Positions 10,001-15,798 are shown, counted from the first letter of the stretch. The stretch: DNA of 15,854 nt from Nitrospira sp. (GCA_005239945.1 SBAY01000257.1:1-15854), one strand, 5' to 3'. Translations and numbers: made by a program. Notes: generated by a model not told the origin, from the letters alone.

Positions 10001-13000
10001 CTGCTCTTTCTCCCTCGGGATTGGCACCTACACTTATAGGTTTGCGGCTGAAAGTAATCGCGGCATACCGGCAACAGGGACAGCAACATTTATTCAGAAT
10101 GGTCCTAAGGTAACAATAGCCCCGGTATTAAATTGGGTAAATAAACCCGGTTATATCACCGATGGCCTTGACCCGGAGGCAGGTTCGGCTACGACTCCTT
10201 TTGTCTATCGAGTTTGCTACACCGACATCGAACCTCCTGCCTCAGGATATCCTAAGGTTCATATTTTGAAGGCGAACAAAGAGATAGCCGGTAGTCCCTT
10301 TACGATGCAAGAGACCCTTCCTGGAGATACAATCTATGCCGATGGCAAGGAATATGAATATCTCTGTGTTCTAACGGGGACAGGTAAGGATTATGAGTAT
10401 TTCTTTGAGGCAAAGGATGCCGTCGGTGTCTTTGCCGTGGGAAATGAACCAGTAACCACAAGACCGAATGCACCGGTAATTACGGATACCCCAAAACTAA
10501 ATTGGGTGCAGGAAGAAAACTACAGCACTGATGGGCTTCATCCGGAACTTGGTACCTGGGGAACTAAATTTACCTATAAAGTTACTTACTCCGATGCCAA
10601 TAATGACCTGCCTAAGCAAAATTTCCCAAAGGTGCATATCCTTAAAACAGGTGTCGAGATTCCAGGAAGCCCATTTTCTATGTTTGAGGTCAATCAATCA
10701 GACCAGAATTGTATTGATGGTAAGGATTATTATTTTGTGCAAACACTGCAAGGCACAGGTAGGGATTACACCTATTTCTTTGAGGCAGAGGATATCTGGG
10801 GTATCAAGGCATCTGGAGCACCTACCCTACCAAAGGATGCCCCGGATGTAAGTAGGGCACCGGTATTATCCTGGAGTGGAAATCCCGGCTGGACACAGGA
10901 TGGCCTAGAACCTGAAGTGGGTACCCAGGGAACTAAGTTCACCTATCAAGTTAAATACGAGGATGCGGATAACGACCCACCATATTCAGGCTTCCCAAGA
11001 TTACATATCTATTCAGGCAATACACCTGTGGGTTCGTTTAGTATGAATCCGCTTAATGCCGGCATATACAAATATGAAATCAGTTTACCGCTCGGGACTT
11101 ATTCGTATTTTTTTGAGGCAAAGGATAGCTATCAAATCCAGGCTATTGGCACACCAACCTCTCTTAAAGATAAACCGGTAGTAACCGATGCACCTATTTT
11201 AGACTGGGTGCAGGAACCAGGGTTTGGAACCGATGGTCTTAATCCCAATTCAGGTAATTCAGACACCCTATTTACCTACAAAATAAATTATACGGATAAT
11301 AATAACAATCCCCCCGCAGATTGGTATCCAAAGGTAGCTATCTACAAAGGGAACACAGTCTTAGGCACATATACCATGAATAAGGTAGATGGTGAAGATA
11401 GGACTTATACAGATGGTAAATTATATTATTACTGGGTTCAATTTCCTGAAAGTAGTCTTGACTACAAATATAAATTCATAGCCAAAGATTCTCTCGGGAT
11501 GGAGGCGGTTGGTAAAATTCAACTTAATACTGGTCCCCCGGTCAATAATCCACCTACCCTTAACTGGACAAGGGAGTCGGGATATATGAATGATGGCATT
11601 GAGCCTGATTACGGGACAACAAGAGCCGTCTATACCTACCGAATTGCATATATAGATAAAGATAACCATCCACCTTTAGGAGGTTACCCTAAATTATATA
11701 TCTATTCTCAAGGAATTCCTATAAAGAATAGTCCTATTACGATGGATCCGGTTGACACAAAAGATGGAACTTATACGGATGGAAAGTTATATACTTTTTC
11801 GACTAATTTTTCGGAAGGGACTTATACCTATAAATTTGAGGCAAGGGATATTCATTCGGCTCAAGTTATGACCTCAGTGAACTTTGGTCCGTGGGTAAGT
11901 GATGCCCCAACATTAAGCTGGGTCCAGCAAGAGGGATTTGGAACAGATGGGATTAATCCAGACCCAGGTCAAACAACGAATAAATTTACTTATAAAATAC
12001 TTTATACGGATATAAATAATCTTCCGCCGGCAGATCGGTATCCAAAACTTTATATTTGTATCGGAGGTGTAATTATTTATCCTGGATATATCCTCACAAA
12101 GGAAGGTGGAGACAACTATTCTAACGGGGTAGCATATTCTTTTCATGATATTTCCCTTGTTTATGCCAGTGAGGCATATAGTTATTATTTTGAGGCTAAA
12201 AATAGTAATAATGTGGTGGCCATAGGTGAACCAATTATACCTCATGCTGGGCCAAGGGTAGATGGACCAAATTCTGCACCTCTTTTATTTTCCACTGGAG
12301 AAAAGGAATATTATAGCGATGGAGTCGAACCTAATGCCGCCTCCCCTGGAATTTTTACCTTTCATGTGGCCTATCTGGATATGAATGTTAATCCACCAGC
12401 GCCAGGGTATCCCGCCGTTATTATTTATAAGGATAATAAACCGTATGGGCTGGGAACTTACAGTATGAGTTATCTCAATGGTGGTTATTTTAAAGGTGCC
12501 ACTTACACCAGCACCATCAGTCTAAATGATGTTGGTATTTATAAGTATAAATTTTATGCTAAAGATAATAAAGGGGCAGTGGCAGGGGGACCTTTTACGA
12601 CACTTAAAATCGGTCCAAAGGTTAGTCATGCCCCAAAATTGGAGTGGGCAGGTAGTCCTAATTTTCAAACAGATGGATTGGACCCTGAGGAAGGAATTAC
12701 TGGTCAAACATATTTTACATTCAAGGTGAAATACAAAGATGAAAACGGTGATGCACCGGCAGCAGGGTATCCTAAGGTCTATATTTTTAATAATGACATC
12801 CAATTGGGAAATATCAAAATGGCACCTGAATCTGGAGGTGATTATAAAACCGGCAAGATTTATTACTTTATTTTAAAATTAGGAGTGGTAAGTAATAAGT
12901 ATGAATATTGCTTTGAGGCTAAAGATACAATGGAGGTTTTAGCCCTGGGAACTCCAACATTACAAAAGTCTGGCCCTATAGTAAAACCAAGACCTCCCAC

Positions 13001-13316
13001 CTCCCCTCAAACTACCCAATCATTAGATTCCCTTGAGCTCTTCAACTATCCCAATCCACATTCCGGGAAAACGACTATTTGTGCTAAAACCAACCTTGAC
13101 GGTGTTCCCGTAGATATGCAGGTAGCAGTCTATAACATTGTTGGTGAATTAATCTGGGAAGAAAAGAGGGAAGATATCCTTTCTTCGGATAAAGGGATAG
13201 CAAAGATAGAGTGGGACGCTAAAGATATTGCCAGTGGCGTCTATCTCTATCGAGTAACTGTAACCTACCAGGGTAAGACGCTGCAAAAAATAAGTAAGAT
13301 GGCTATAACAAGATAG
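1047..13316 (+). CDS. Giant secreted Fn3/Ig-like repeat protein with C-terminal sorting-like domain
   Basis: A 4089-residue exported protein, probably surface-attached or released and acting as a fibre or adhesin; that role is inferred from architecture. Residues 1-24 are a signal peptide: MKKK, a hydrophobic core, and likely cleavage after GEA. Residues 25-1325 hold three superunits, each an Fn3 domain (T.SWIT..., GLSPETLYYF), a beta-sandwich like carboxypeptidase regulatory domains (GKV...VYFKL.D, NGYW..NLVN.R), a second Fn3 (TLKW.APGDDG, YDIR, GL.P.TLYY), and an Ig-like tail repeat. From about 1206 to 3979 the Ig-like unit continues in tandem, each unit about 120 residues: L.W..., DGL.PE.G, FTYKV.Y.D.DN.PP, YPKVHI, DGK.Y, YFEAKD, GP.V. 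Residues 3992-4089 form a FlgD-like/type IX-like sorting domain. There are no enzyme motifs, transmembrane helices beyond the signal, or LPXTG anchor, and few cysteines. The frame is uninterrupted. recQ follows after 18 bases. Confidence 0.9.
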   Translation: MKKKLFAGIFMIPIVFGIISLGEASIPKEIRTTNVMDSQITLSWITDVAETCAVNYGQTPALGQTAYDTRGQNMIDDTHYVNITGLSPETLYYFELVSGATVDNNNGVYYQCRTGTNIKPTGLDYVFGKVFKSDAQTYATGTIVYFKLSDTDAKGRPGESAVWSVLVDVNGYWSENLVNIRTQNLSEFFDYSVNGGDRLVLFAQGSKDGTATLTVATNQDSPAPDIILSTDHIKPSAIDTLEVKQVTSNSITLKWFAPGDDGNQGQAFLYDIRWSLSPITEANFGTASQVPGEPLPGTAGTQQEFKIPGLSPNTLYYLAIKTRDEANNWSDLSNVVSAKTPPPPNSMLEWTGENNFVNDGLRLDFGTSGTNFVYMVKYIHPQNLPPAKGEPKIILYKGTTPLGTYSMTYVKGSFSTGAIYTYSKVFPENGEYSYKFYAQGAEGEAIFLTKGPIVADRNNGVRVTNQTDAQWTVSWITSQPVTGSIKYGVNPLSLNMTAYDDRGVGFNGKTHQVTVKGLSPETVYYFDVISGGVVDNNYGNHYTALTGKSFISSGIDMVYGMVNKQGGQSTANDTLVYLTLKDNDGQGSPNISAPISALVQENGYWMVDLVNLRTIDLTAQFKYSSTADELYLFAHGADKGIGSEIIATKDDSPALSIELCRDVIAPASITTLEVIKAGIGSITLKWQATGDDKNIGQAAIYDLRYATFTITESPWGLTEEVKSEPIPANSGTFQQFMVTGLMPATTYYFGLKVIDEVWNMSELSLVVEGSTTPEIKYNPVLEWVGEGEYLKDGVFPDTGNIDRMFTFCVKYIDLDGDAPLPGEPKVIIYKDAIPIGTYSMDYVQGTATTGAVYKFSRFLPSPGTYAYRFFAATASGTATLIQQGPIVSGIPYYETNITGSQFTISWTSSKQEIGTINYGTNPNSLNLSDFNDPELNYSDTLHHITITGLNANTLYYYDVVSGGLVDNNNGFHYVVRTGADIIPKPENRLVQGEVYKQGRLEYADSAIVYIQLGDVDKQGEPGSSALASVLVTGGQWFYNLVNLRCVDGESFFDDYTPDKDNLYLFAEGGLEGTDTQTIYPVDGNPSPYMELSRDITSPGTTTLFATKTTAVSTTLKWIAPGDDNHSGTATMYDVRYSTGVINEDTWVTARQVDNEPLPEVAGSWQQVTLSGLNPTTLYYLGLKTIDEAGNTSLLAIATITTTSHPPPMLKWTGEEGYIEDGLEPQDGSDETIFTYKVAYFHETNFPPADKFPKLHILKLGKELNDSPYDLQEVDRNDTDYTDGKLYKYLKTFSLPGTYTYWFEAKDSLGVTAKGTPTLPSSGPSVGRIPVLTWTNEAGYKLDGLEPEAGRIGGTFTYRINFTHIQNIPPAQGYPKVYVYLGANQIQGSPFPMEEGNPQDTDWTDGKIYTCSIPLITAGKYYYRFEAKDMNDFMAEGEPTQTKTGPLVAKAPILNWVEQGGYGTDGVEPNTGINTTIFTYKILYRDADNTPPDSSSPILYVLRGGEVVYQKKLYRESGDNYVNGMVYIIKLPLIFASDYYSYYFEAKNTLGILAIGTPTTISPGPLVTGPNYPPRLFWVGNQEYLLDGLNPETGNPETIFNYCIKYSDLNADPPQEGYPILYVYKSGAVIGTRAMNYLYGSFTSGAVYGATYTFKTTGIYQYKFEARDKKGLQGFTALKSGPTVSNAPLLAWFGGEGYNSDGLEPEVGTVNLTAFTYKVSYKDIDNDPPDNRYPVMHIFKDGRSILGSPFKMEEIDPNDVTYTNGKGYKLTKVFDQAGSFTYRFEAYDCLRVPALGSPTNIFSSPHVRSIPTLNWTSEPGYVSDGLEPESGDKETTFTWRVNYTDMDGDAPLLNYPVVHILKGGLEIEHSPFILNEVDTNDVNYKDGKLFTYSSSLADVGTYAYYFEACDSRNIQATGTATLLKNGPSIIGSPILTWAGTQGYLSDGIDPGTGTYTRTTFIYKVRYQDPEGNPPAYNYPRVHILLGGAQVFYGGQAMYIKEGNDYKAGVTYSFPVTFSIGSRHYTYYFEAENIKGIAAIGEPTLEHDGPIVDGHNFKPVLLWSPNPGFISDGLDPAVGTPGTKFTYQIRYMDGNGDHPDNNYPLVYIYKNAVLMATVTMNLVSGNFLEGAIYAYSTSLTEKDQYQYQFGAQDEYGGEVLYPPSSFMSGPKVSGCPKLDWFGQEGFIDDGLEPEMGTMDITFTYRVIYSDEDNDPPLTGFPKVQIQKNDVDVLYTQMLEADTQDKQYTDGKVYEYFYQFAGPGRYIYRFEAKDTSELYALGSPTIFHSGPDVTSIPSLTWVGVGEFMTDGLDPAVGTPGIKFTFRIVYQDHGNLPPGTGSPRVNILLNHQPYISFGMQEEDIFDDDWTDGKTYKIACLLPSGSYTYKFEAENIYGAKAIGQPVSWEQPGPLISNVPFLTWVGQGDYVQSGVSPPLGTMGTEFIYMVDYTDMDNEPPLNGFPKVEISCNGQKISNSPFTMVEVSSTDTTYTNGKRYKLAKYLPAPGTYSYQFIARDTNGFFATGEPTTQRTGPLFIDVPVLEWVGQEPYLEDGVNPGSGTTNSFFTYKVKYRDVNNSPPTPGYPRLYILIDGVISPLYPNGVMMRPEGVIDYQKGVIYLTNPIRLPMASTKYSYYFIAKNGQGKIANGTPTTRQLGPEVTGQNLRPMLMWANQPGYTSNGLEPEAGTSGTEFTYLIIYKDLNGDEPYPGYPLLHIYKDQIFIGTYTMERQSGTFSSGALYRYKITLMENGNYKYKFEAKDSKGADCLSSPQTSFIPGPGIGNPPQLQWPGTGDFQSDGLNPETGVANETIFTYKVKYQDNENDPPADGYPKVHILKKGMEIENSPFQLTPVDGSDKDYRDGKEYQYFKKLIFAGTDYTYYFEAKDTYGVYAAGTPTTAITAPNVTSEPILNWIKDSPGYMEDGLEPEFGTPGTSFIYRISYVNTTNEPPGTNSPRLHIFKLGVEIPGSPWTMVQEGPDTNYEDGKLYSCSFSLGIGTYTYRFAAESNRGIPATGTATFIQNGPKVTIAPVLNWVNKPGYITDGLDPEAGSATTPFVYRVCYTDIEPPASGYPKVHILKANKEIAGSPFTMQETLPGDTIYADGKEYEYLCVLTGTGKDYEYFFEAKDAVGVFAVGNEPVTTRPNAPVITDTPKLNWVQEENYSTDGLHPELGTWGTKFTYKVTYSDANNDLPKQNFPKVHILKTGVEIPGSPFSMFEVNQSDQNCIDGKDYYFVQTLQGTGRDYTYFFEAEDIWGIKASGAPTLPKDAPDVSRAPVLSWSGNPGWTQDGLEPEVGTQGTKFTYQVKYEDADNDPPYSGFPRLHIYSGNTPVGSFSMNPLNAGIYKYEISLPLGTYSYFFEAKDSYQIQAIGTPTSLKDKPVVTDAPILDWVQEPGFGTDGLNPNSGNSDTLFTYKINYTDNNNNPPADWYPKVAIYKGNTVLGTYTMNKVDGEDRTYTDGKLYYYWVQFPESSLDYKYKFIAKDSLGMEAVGKIQLNTGPPVNNPPTLNWTRESGYMNDGIEPDYGTTRAVYTYRIAYIDKDNHPPLGGYPKLYIYSQGIPIKNSPITMDPVDTKDGTYTDGKLYTFSTNFSEGTYTYKFEARDIHSAQVMTSVNFGPWVSDAPTLSWVQQEGFGTDGINPDPGQTTNKFTYKILYTDINNLPPADRYPKLYICIGGVIIYPGYILTKEGGDNYSNGVAYSFHDISLVYASEAYSYYFEAKNSNNVVAIGEPIIPHAGPRVDGPNSAPLLFSTGEKEYYSDGVEPNAASPGIFTFHVAYLDMNVNPPAPGYPAVIIYKDNKPYGLGTYSMSYLNGGYFKGATYTSTISLNDVGIYKYKFYAKDNKGAVAGGPFTTLKIGPKVSHAPKLEWAGSPNFQTDGLDPEEGITGQTYFTFKVKYKDENGDAPAAGYPKVYIFNNDIQLGNIKMAPESGGDYKTGKIYYFILKLGVVSNKYEYCFEAKDTMEVLALGTPTLQKSGPIVKPRPPTSPQTTQSLDSLELFNYPNPHSGKTTICAKTNLDGVPVDMQVAVYNIVGELIWEEKREDILSSDKGIAKIEWDAKDIASGVYLYRVTVTYQGKTLQKISKMAITR
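1119..5021 (+). repeat. Three four-domain superunits of the giant gene
   Basis: The 5' third of the gene is a threefold repeat at 1119-2408, 2409-3710 and 3711-5021 (about 430, 434 and 437 codons). Each copy runs through the same landmarks in order: Fn3 with GL.P.T.YYF/YD and DNN.G; a sandwich with VY..L.D.D..G.P and a W..(D/N)LVNLR-like strand; the NQDSPAP/KDDSPAL/GNPSPYM strand; Fn3 with GDD; then one Ig-like tail repeat. The copies are clearly homologous but well diverged, so this is an old internal triplication. The third copy runs directly into the long array of tail repeats. Confidence 0.85.
4662..12983 (+). repeat. Array of 23 tandem Ig-like repeats of about 360 bp
   Basis: Counting from the Trp of the L.W motif, units begin at residues 1211, 1333, 1455, 1577, 1691, 1814, 1936, 2061, 2178, 2298, 2418, 2540, 2667, 2785, 2909, 3030, 3153, 3276, 3387, 3507, 3625, 3749 and 3867, at intervals of 111-127 residues. 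Two earlier copies close superunits 1 and 2 (Trp350 and Trp783), making 25. Most units have an acidic turn of the form D.DN(D/N).PP and end in FEA.D..G...G.PT....GP.V. Three subtypes occur: a common one with GSPF..E...DGK; one with SYYFEAKN and a longer GP.V.G.N linker; and one with GTY.M...G....GA.Y. Family resemblance is to Ig-like repeats of secreted bacterial and archaeal proteins, judged by motif only. Confidence 0.9.
13020..13313 (+). other. C-terminal FlgD-like / type IX-like sorting domain
   Basis: Residues 3992-4089 of the giant protein. Visible marks are the opening LELFNYPNPHSGKTTI, a middle strand VAVYNIVGELIWEE, then IEWDAKDIASGVYLYRVTV, and the basic end KISKMAITR. This order (YPNP, VYN..G, W.....ASGVY.YR, K...) is that of the FlgD Ig-like fold and of type A C-terminal signals used by the type IX secretion system. 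If the host has that system, the domain would be cleaved or anchored at the cell surface. No secretion genes are in the window to confirm it. A proline/threonine-rich linker precedes it. Confidence 0.85.
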
Positions 13317-13334
13317 GATAGGTTAACCATTATT

Positions 13335-15662
13335 ATGAGTAATTTAAAGGCATTATTAGAAAAAATAGATTCTATATTTGGGGAAGAAGAGCAATCGGTC
13401 AGGATTAAAGAAAGCCTGAGTAAGTATTTTGGCTTTAGTGAATTTCGTCCTGCCCAAGAAGAGGTAATTACCAACATCCTGAAAGGTAAAAACATCCTGG
13501 CTATCTTACCTACCGGTTATGGTAAATCACTAATGTTTCAGTTGCCGGCATTACTATTGGATGGGATTACCCTGGTTATCTCGCCTTTGATTGCCTTAAT
13601 GAAAGACCAGGTCGATAACCTTAAAAAACGCGGGATAAATAATGTTACCTATATTAATTCATTGATTACTATCGAACAACAACATGCTCTACTTGAAAAC
13701 ATAAATACCCTGAAATTGGTCTATATCTCTCCGGAACAATTAAGAAACAGGATGATTCTAAATTACTTGAGTCAGGTAAAGATATCACTTTTTGTCATTG
13801 ATGAGGCACATTGTCTATCTCAATGGGGGCATGATTTTAGACCTGATTATTTGTGTTTGAGTAAGGTCATTAACGAGCTTCAACCTGCGTGTGTCTCCGC
13901 ATTTACGGCTACGGCTACCGAAGATGTCCAGGAAGATATTATCAAAAGACTTAACCTCAAAGAGCCAGTGAGAATCCGGCAAGGTATTGAACGAAAAAAT
14001 CTTAAATTCGATGTCATTAAGGTAGTAGATGATGAGGATAAATTAAGAAAGCTCGCTAATCTTATAGAGACGATTCCGGGTAAAGGGATTATTTATACAG
14101 GCAGGATACGAGAGGCAGAATTTGTTACCTCGTTTTTGCAGAGTTTAGGTAAAAAAGCCGCCTTTTATCATGGACAGTTAGATAATGTCTCAAAAAGGCA
14201 GATTCAGGAAGATTTTATGTCGAATGATGGTCTGGAGATAATTTGTGCTACCTCCGCCTTTGGATTAGGGATTGATAAAAGGGATATAAGATTTGTTATC
14301 CACTACACCCTGCCGGGGAGTATCGAGGAGTATATTCAAGAGGCCGGTCGGGCAGGACGAGATGGGAACGATGCGTATTGCATCCTTTTGTATCTGGAAA
14401 ATGACCGCAAACTCCAGGAATGGTTTATTAAAAATAGCCTTCTTTCTAAAGAGGATTTATTGAAATTGCTTAAGACAATCGAGAATTTTGATGGGATTGG
14501 AAATTTTCGGTTGATTGAAGAGACTGAATTTGAATGGGTATCCGGTTACGATAAGACAAAATTAAGGGTAGGTATCAGCTTTCTTGAAAAATTAGGCTTT
14601 ATAAAGAGATACCCGGATGTCCCTAAAAAAATTCAGATCAATCAGACCAGTCAGACCTGTCCGACAGGTTTGACTGGTTTGATTGACTTATTATTATTCA
14701 GCCAGGAAAATGGTATTTTGCCCGATAAATTATTTGAATCTATCCTAGACAAACAGTTTGAAAAATTACTTGATTATAAAATAATTGCCCCAGGCTGGTT
14801 TTTGGAATTGACTAATACGAGTGCAATACTTGAAGGTGTTTCCGAGGAACAATTTGGGATAAAAGACCTTAATCTGGCTAAATATAAAAAATTGGATAAA
14901 ATGGTTATTTATGCCGAAACCCCGGAATGTAGAACAAATTACTTAAAGAGATATTTTGGCGAAGATATCAACGATATCAACGATATCAAAGATATCAAAG
15001 ATATCGAACCCCCTGATGATGTCAGGTGCAGCTCCTGCGATAATTGTATAAAAATCATAGAGTTGGAAAAAGAGGTAGATACTCAGCAGATAGCAAGATT
15101 TATTAAAGAAAGTAGAAGCCTGGTATTAACAGGCAAATTCGATAAAGGGATAGCGATTGATTGTCCATCAAGGGTTATAGATGGAAAAAAGACCTTTACT
15201 GAAATGGGCAAAATGCTTTATCTGTTCAAGAATCGTTCACAAAAGGGATTAGCCTATGATATCGTCGAACAAATAAAGGATTTTCTAAATTCAAAGGATG
15301 AATTAAAGGAATTTTTAGAGGTAGATTATATCATTCCTGTGCCAGAAGAAAGAATAGGTTATATAGGACTTATAGGACCTATTTCCGAAATTATGACCAA
15401 AACATTTGGCCTGAAATCCGCGTTAGATATTTTAATAAAAACAAGGGAAACCCTGCCGCAAAAAGAGAGAAAAACCAGCAAGCAAAAAATTAGGGATGTT
15501 CTAGATGCCTTTGTTTCTCAAACTAATTTGAAGGGTAAGAAAATATTACTGGTAGATGAGCTATATGATAGTAATACAATGAATGAATGTAGTCAGGTGC
15601 TCAAGCAAGCAGGTGCCTCAAAGGTCTATGCCCTGGCATTGACTAAAACTACCGATGTGTGA
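13335..15662 (+). CDS. recQ: RecQ-family ATP-dependent DNA helicase fused to a ComF-like phosphoribosyltransferase domain
   Basis: A 3'-5' superfamily 2 DNA helicase expected to act in repair and recombination. Residues 1-355 form the helicase core: motif 0 FRPAQ (to Gln41), Walker A TGYGKS (60-65), Ia ISPLIALMKDQ, DEAH (156-159) followed by CLSQWGHDFRPDY, motif III FTATAT, motif V-like ATSAFGLGIDKRDIRF, and motif VI QEAGRAGRDG (335-344). A winged-helix-like segment follows, then a Cys4 zinc site (Cys532, 565, 568, 571). There is no HRDC domain. The last 200 residues resemble ComF: DYIIPVP (from 664), RETLPQKERKTSKQKIR, and ILLVDE (737-742) with DSNTM where active enzymes usually have TTGAT. 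At 775 residues it is longer than E. coli RecQ (609). Such fusions are known from other bacteria. Two repeat insertions lie in the frame (14638-14686, 14964-15008). The upstream Shine-Dalgarno is weak (agg, 12 bases before ATG), suggesting coupling to the giant gene. Confidence 0.93.
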   Translation: MSNLKALLEKIDSIFGEEEQSVRIKESLSKYFGFSEFRPAQEEVITNILKGKNILAILPTGYGKSLMFQLPALLLDGITLVISPLIALMKDQVDNLKKRGINNVTYINSLITIEQQHALLENINTLKLVYISPEQLRNRMILNYLSQVKISLFVIDEAHCLSQWGHDFRPDYLCLSKVINELQPACVSAFTATATEDVQEDIIKRLNLKEPVRIRQGIERKNLKFDVIKVVDDEDKLRKLANLIETIPGKGIIYTGRIREAEFVTSFLQSLGKKAAFYHGQLDNVSKRQIQEDFMSNDGLEIICATSAFGLGIDKRDIRFVIHYTLPGSIEEYIQEAGRAGRDGNDAYCILLYLENDRKLQEWFIKNSLLSKEDLLKLLKTIENFDGIGNFRLIEETEFEWVSGYDKTKLRVGISFLEKLGFIKRYPDVPKKIQINQTSQTCPTGLTGLIDLLLFSQENGILPDKLFESILDKQFEKLLDYKIIAPGWFLELTNTSAILEGVSEEQFGIKDLNLAKYKKLDKMVIYAETPECRTNYLKRYFGEDINDINDIKDIKDIEPPDDVRCSSCDNCIKIIELEKEVDTQQIARFIKESRSLVLTGKFDKGIAIDCPSRVIDGKKTFTEMGKMLYLFKNRSQKGLAYDIVEQIKDFLNSKDELKEFLEVDYIIPVPEERIGYIGLIGPISEIMTKTFGLKSALDILIKTRETLPQKERKTSKQKIRDVLDAFVSQTNLKGKKILLVDELYDSNTMNECSQVLKQAGASKVYALALTKTTDV
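14638..14686. repeat. Near-perfect palindrome inside recQ
   Basis: Two 24-base arms (14638-14661 and 14663-14686) are reverse complements around a single central base (14662). Only two positions are non-Watson-Crick, and both would be G-U in RNA. The core is acctgtc-c-gacaggt. It is read in frame as a Gln/Thr-rich then Gly/Leu-rich stretch (about residues 435-451, QTSQTCPTGLTGLI), in a variable part between the winged-helix-like segment and the zinc site. It looks like a palindromic element inserted without breaking the frame, as described for Rickettsia palindromic elements; identity with any known element is not claimed. Confidence 0.85.
14964..15008 (+). repeat. In-frame 9-bp tandem repeat in the RecQ zinc site
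   Basis: Five units of gatatc plus three bases follow each other: gatatcaac twice, gatatcaaa twice, gatatcgaa once. They encode DIN DIN DIK DIK DIE (residues 544-558). They lie between the first zinc cysteine (Cys532) and the last three (565, 568, 571). The gap between the first two cysteines is 32 residues, against 16 in E. coli RecQ, so the tandem repeat accounts for nearly all of the extra length. Copy number changes here would stay in frame. Confidence 0.9.
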
Positions 15663-15696
15663 AGTAATTGCTGGAAAGTACCCACAAGAACGGATG

Positions 15697-15787
15697 TTGG
15701 AAGCCTCAACGAGTTTGAGGACATCTTCCCCGAACAAGTTCGGGCTTCCGTTCCTCATGGCATTGGAAGCCTCAACGAGTTTGAGGA
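15697..15787. repeat. Direct repeats with 66-bp period and internal hairpins
   Basis: A 25-base sequence beginning ttggaagcctcaacgag occurs at 15697-15721 and again, identical, at 15763-15787. Each copy contains a small hairpin, cctcaa-cgagt-ttgagg. Between the copies is a third hairpin, cccgaac-aa-gttcggg (15729-15744). This looks like the edge of a modular intergenic repeat. It lies 35 bases after the recQ stop. No T-tract immediately follows any hairpin, so a terminator role for recQ is possible but not shown. Confidence 0.8.
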
Positions 15788-15798
15788 TATTGTGCCCA

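Noticed and set aside
4662..12983. CRISPR-like or minisatellite interpretation of the periodic DNA
   Set aside because: The period is about 360 bp, the frame is fully open, and conservation is at the amino acid level; it is a protein domain repeat.
13335..15662. RecQ as part of a defence system with the giant protein
   Set aside because: The helicase looks like a standard RecQ fusion and the giant gene encodes an exported structural protein; no nuclease, toxin or sensor gene is present.
15729..15744. Rho-independent terminator after recQ
   Set aside because: The hairpin cccgaac-aa-gttcggg is followed by cttccgttcc rather than a T-tract on the plus strand, and the loop is only two bases.
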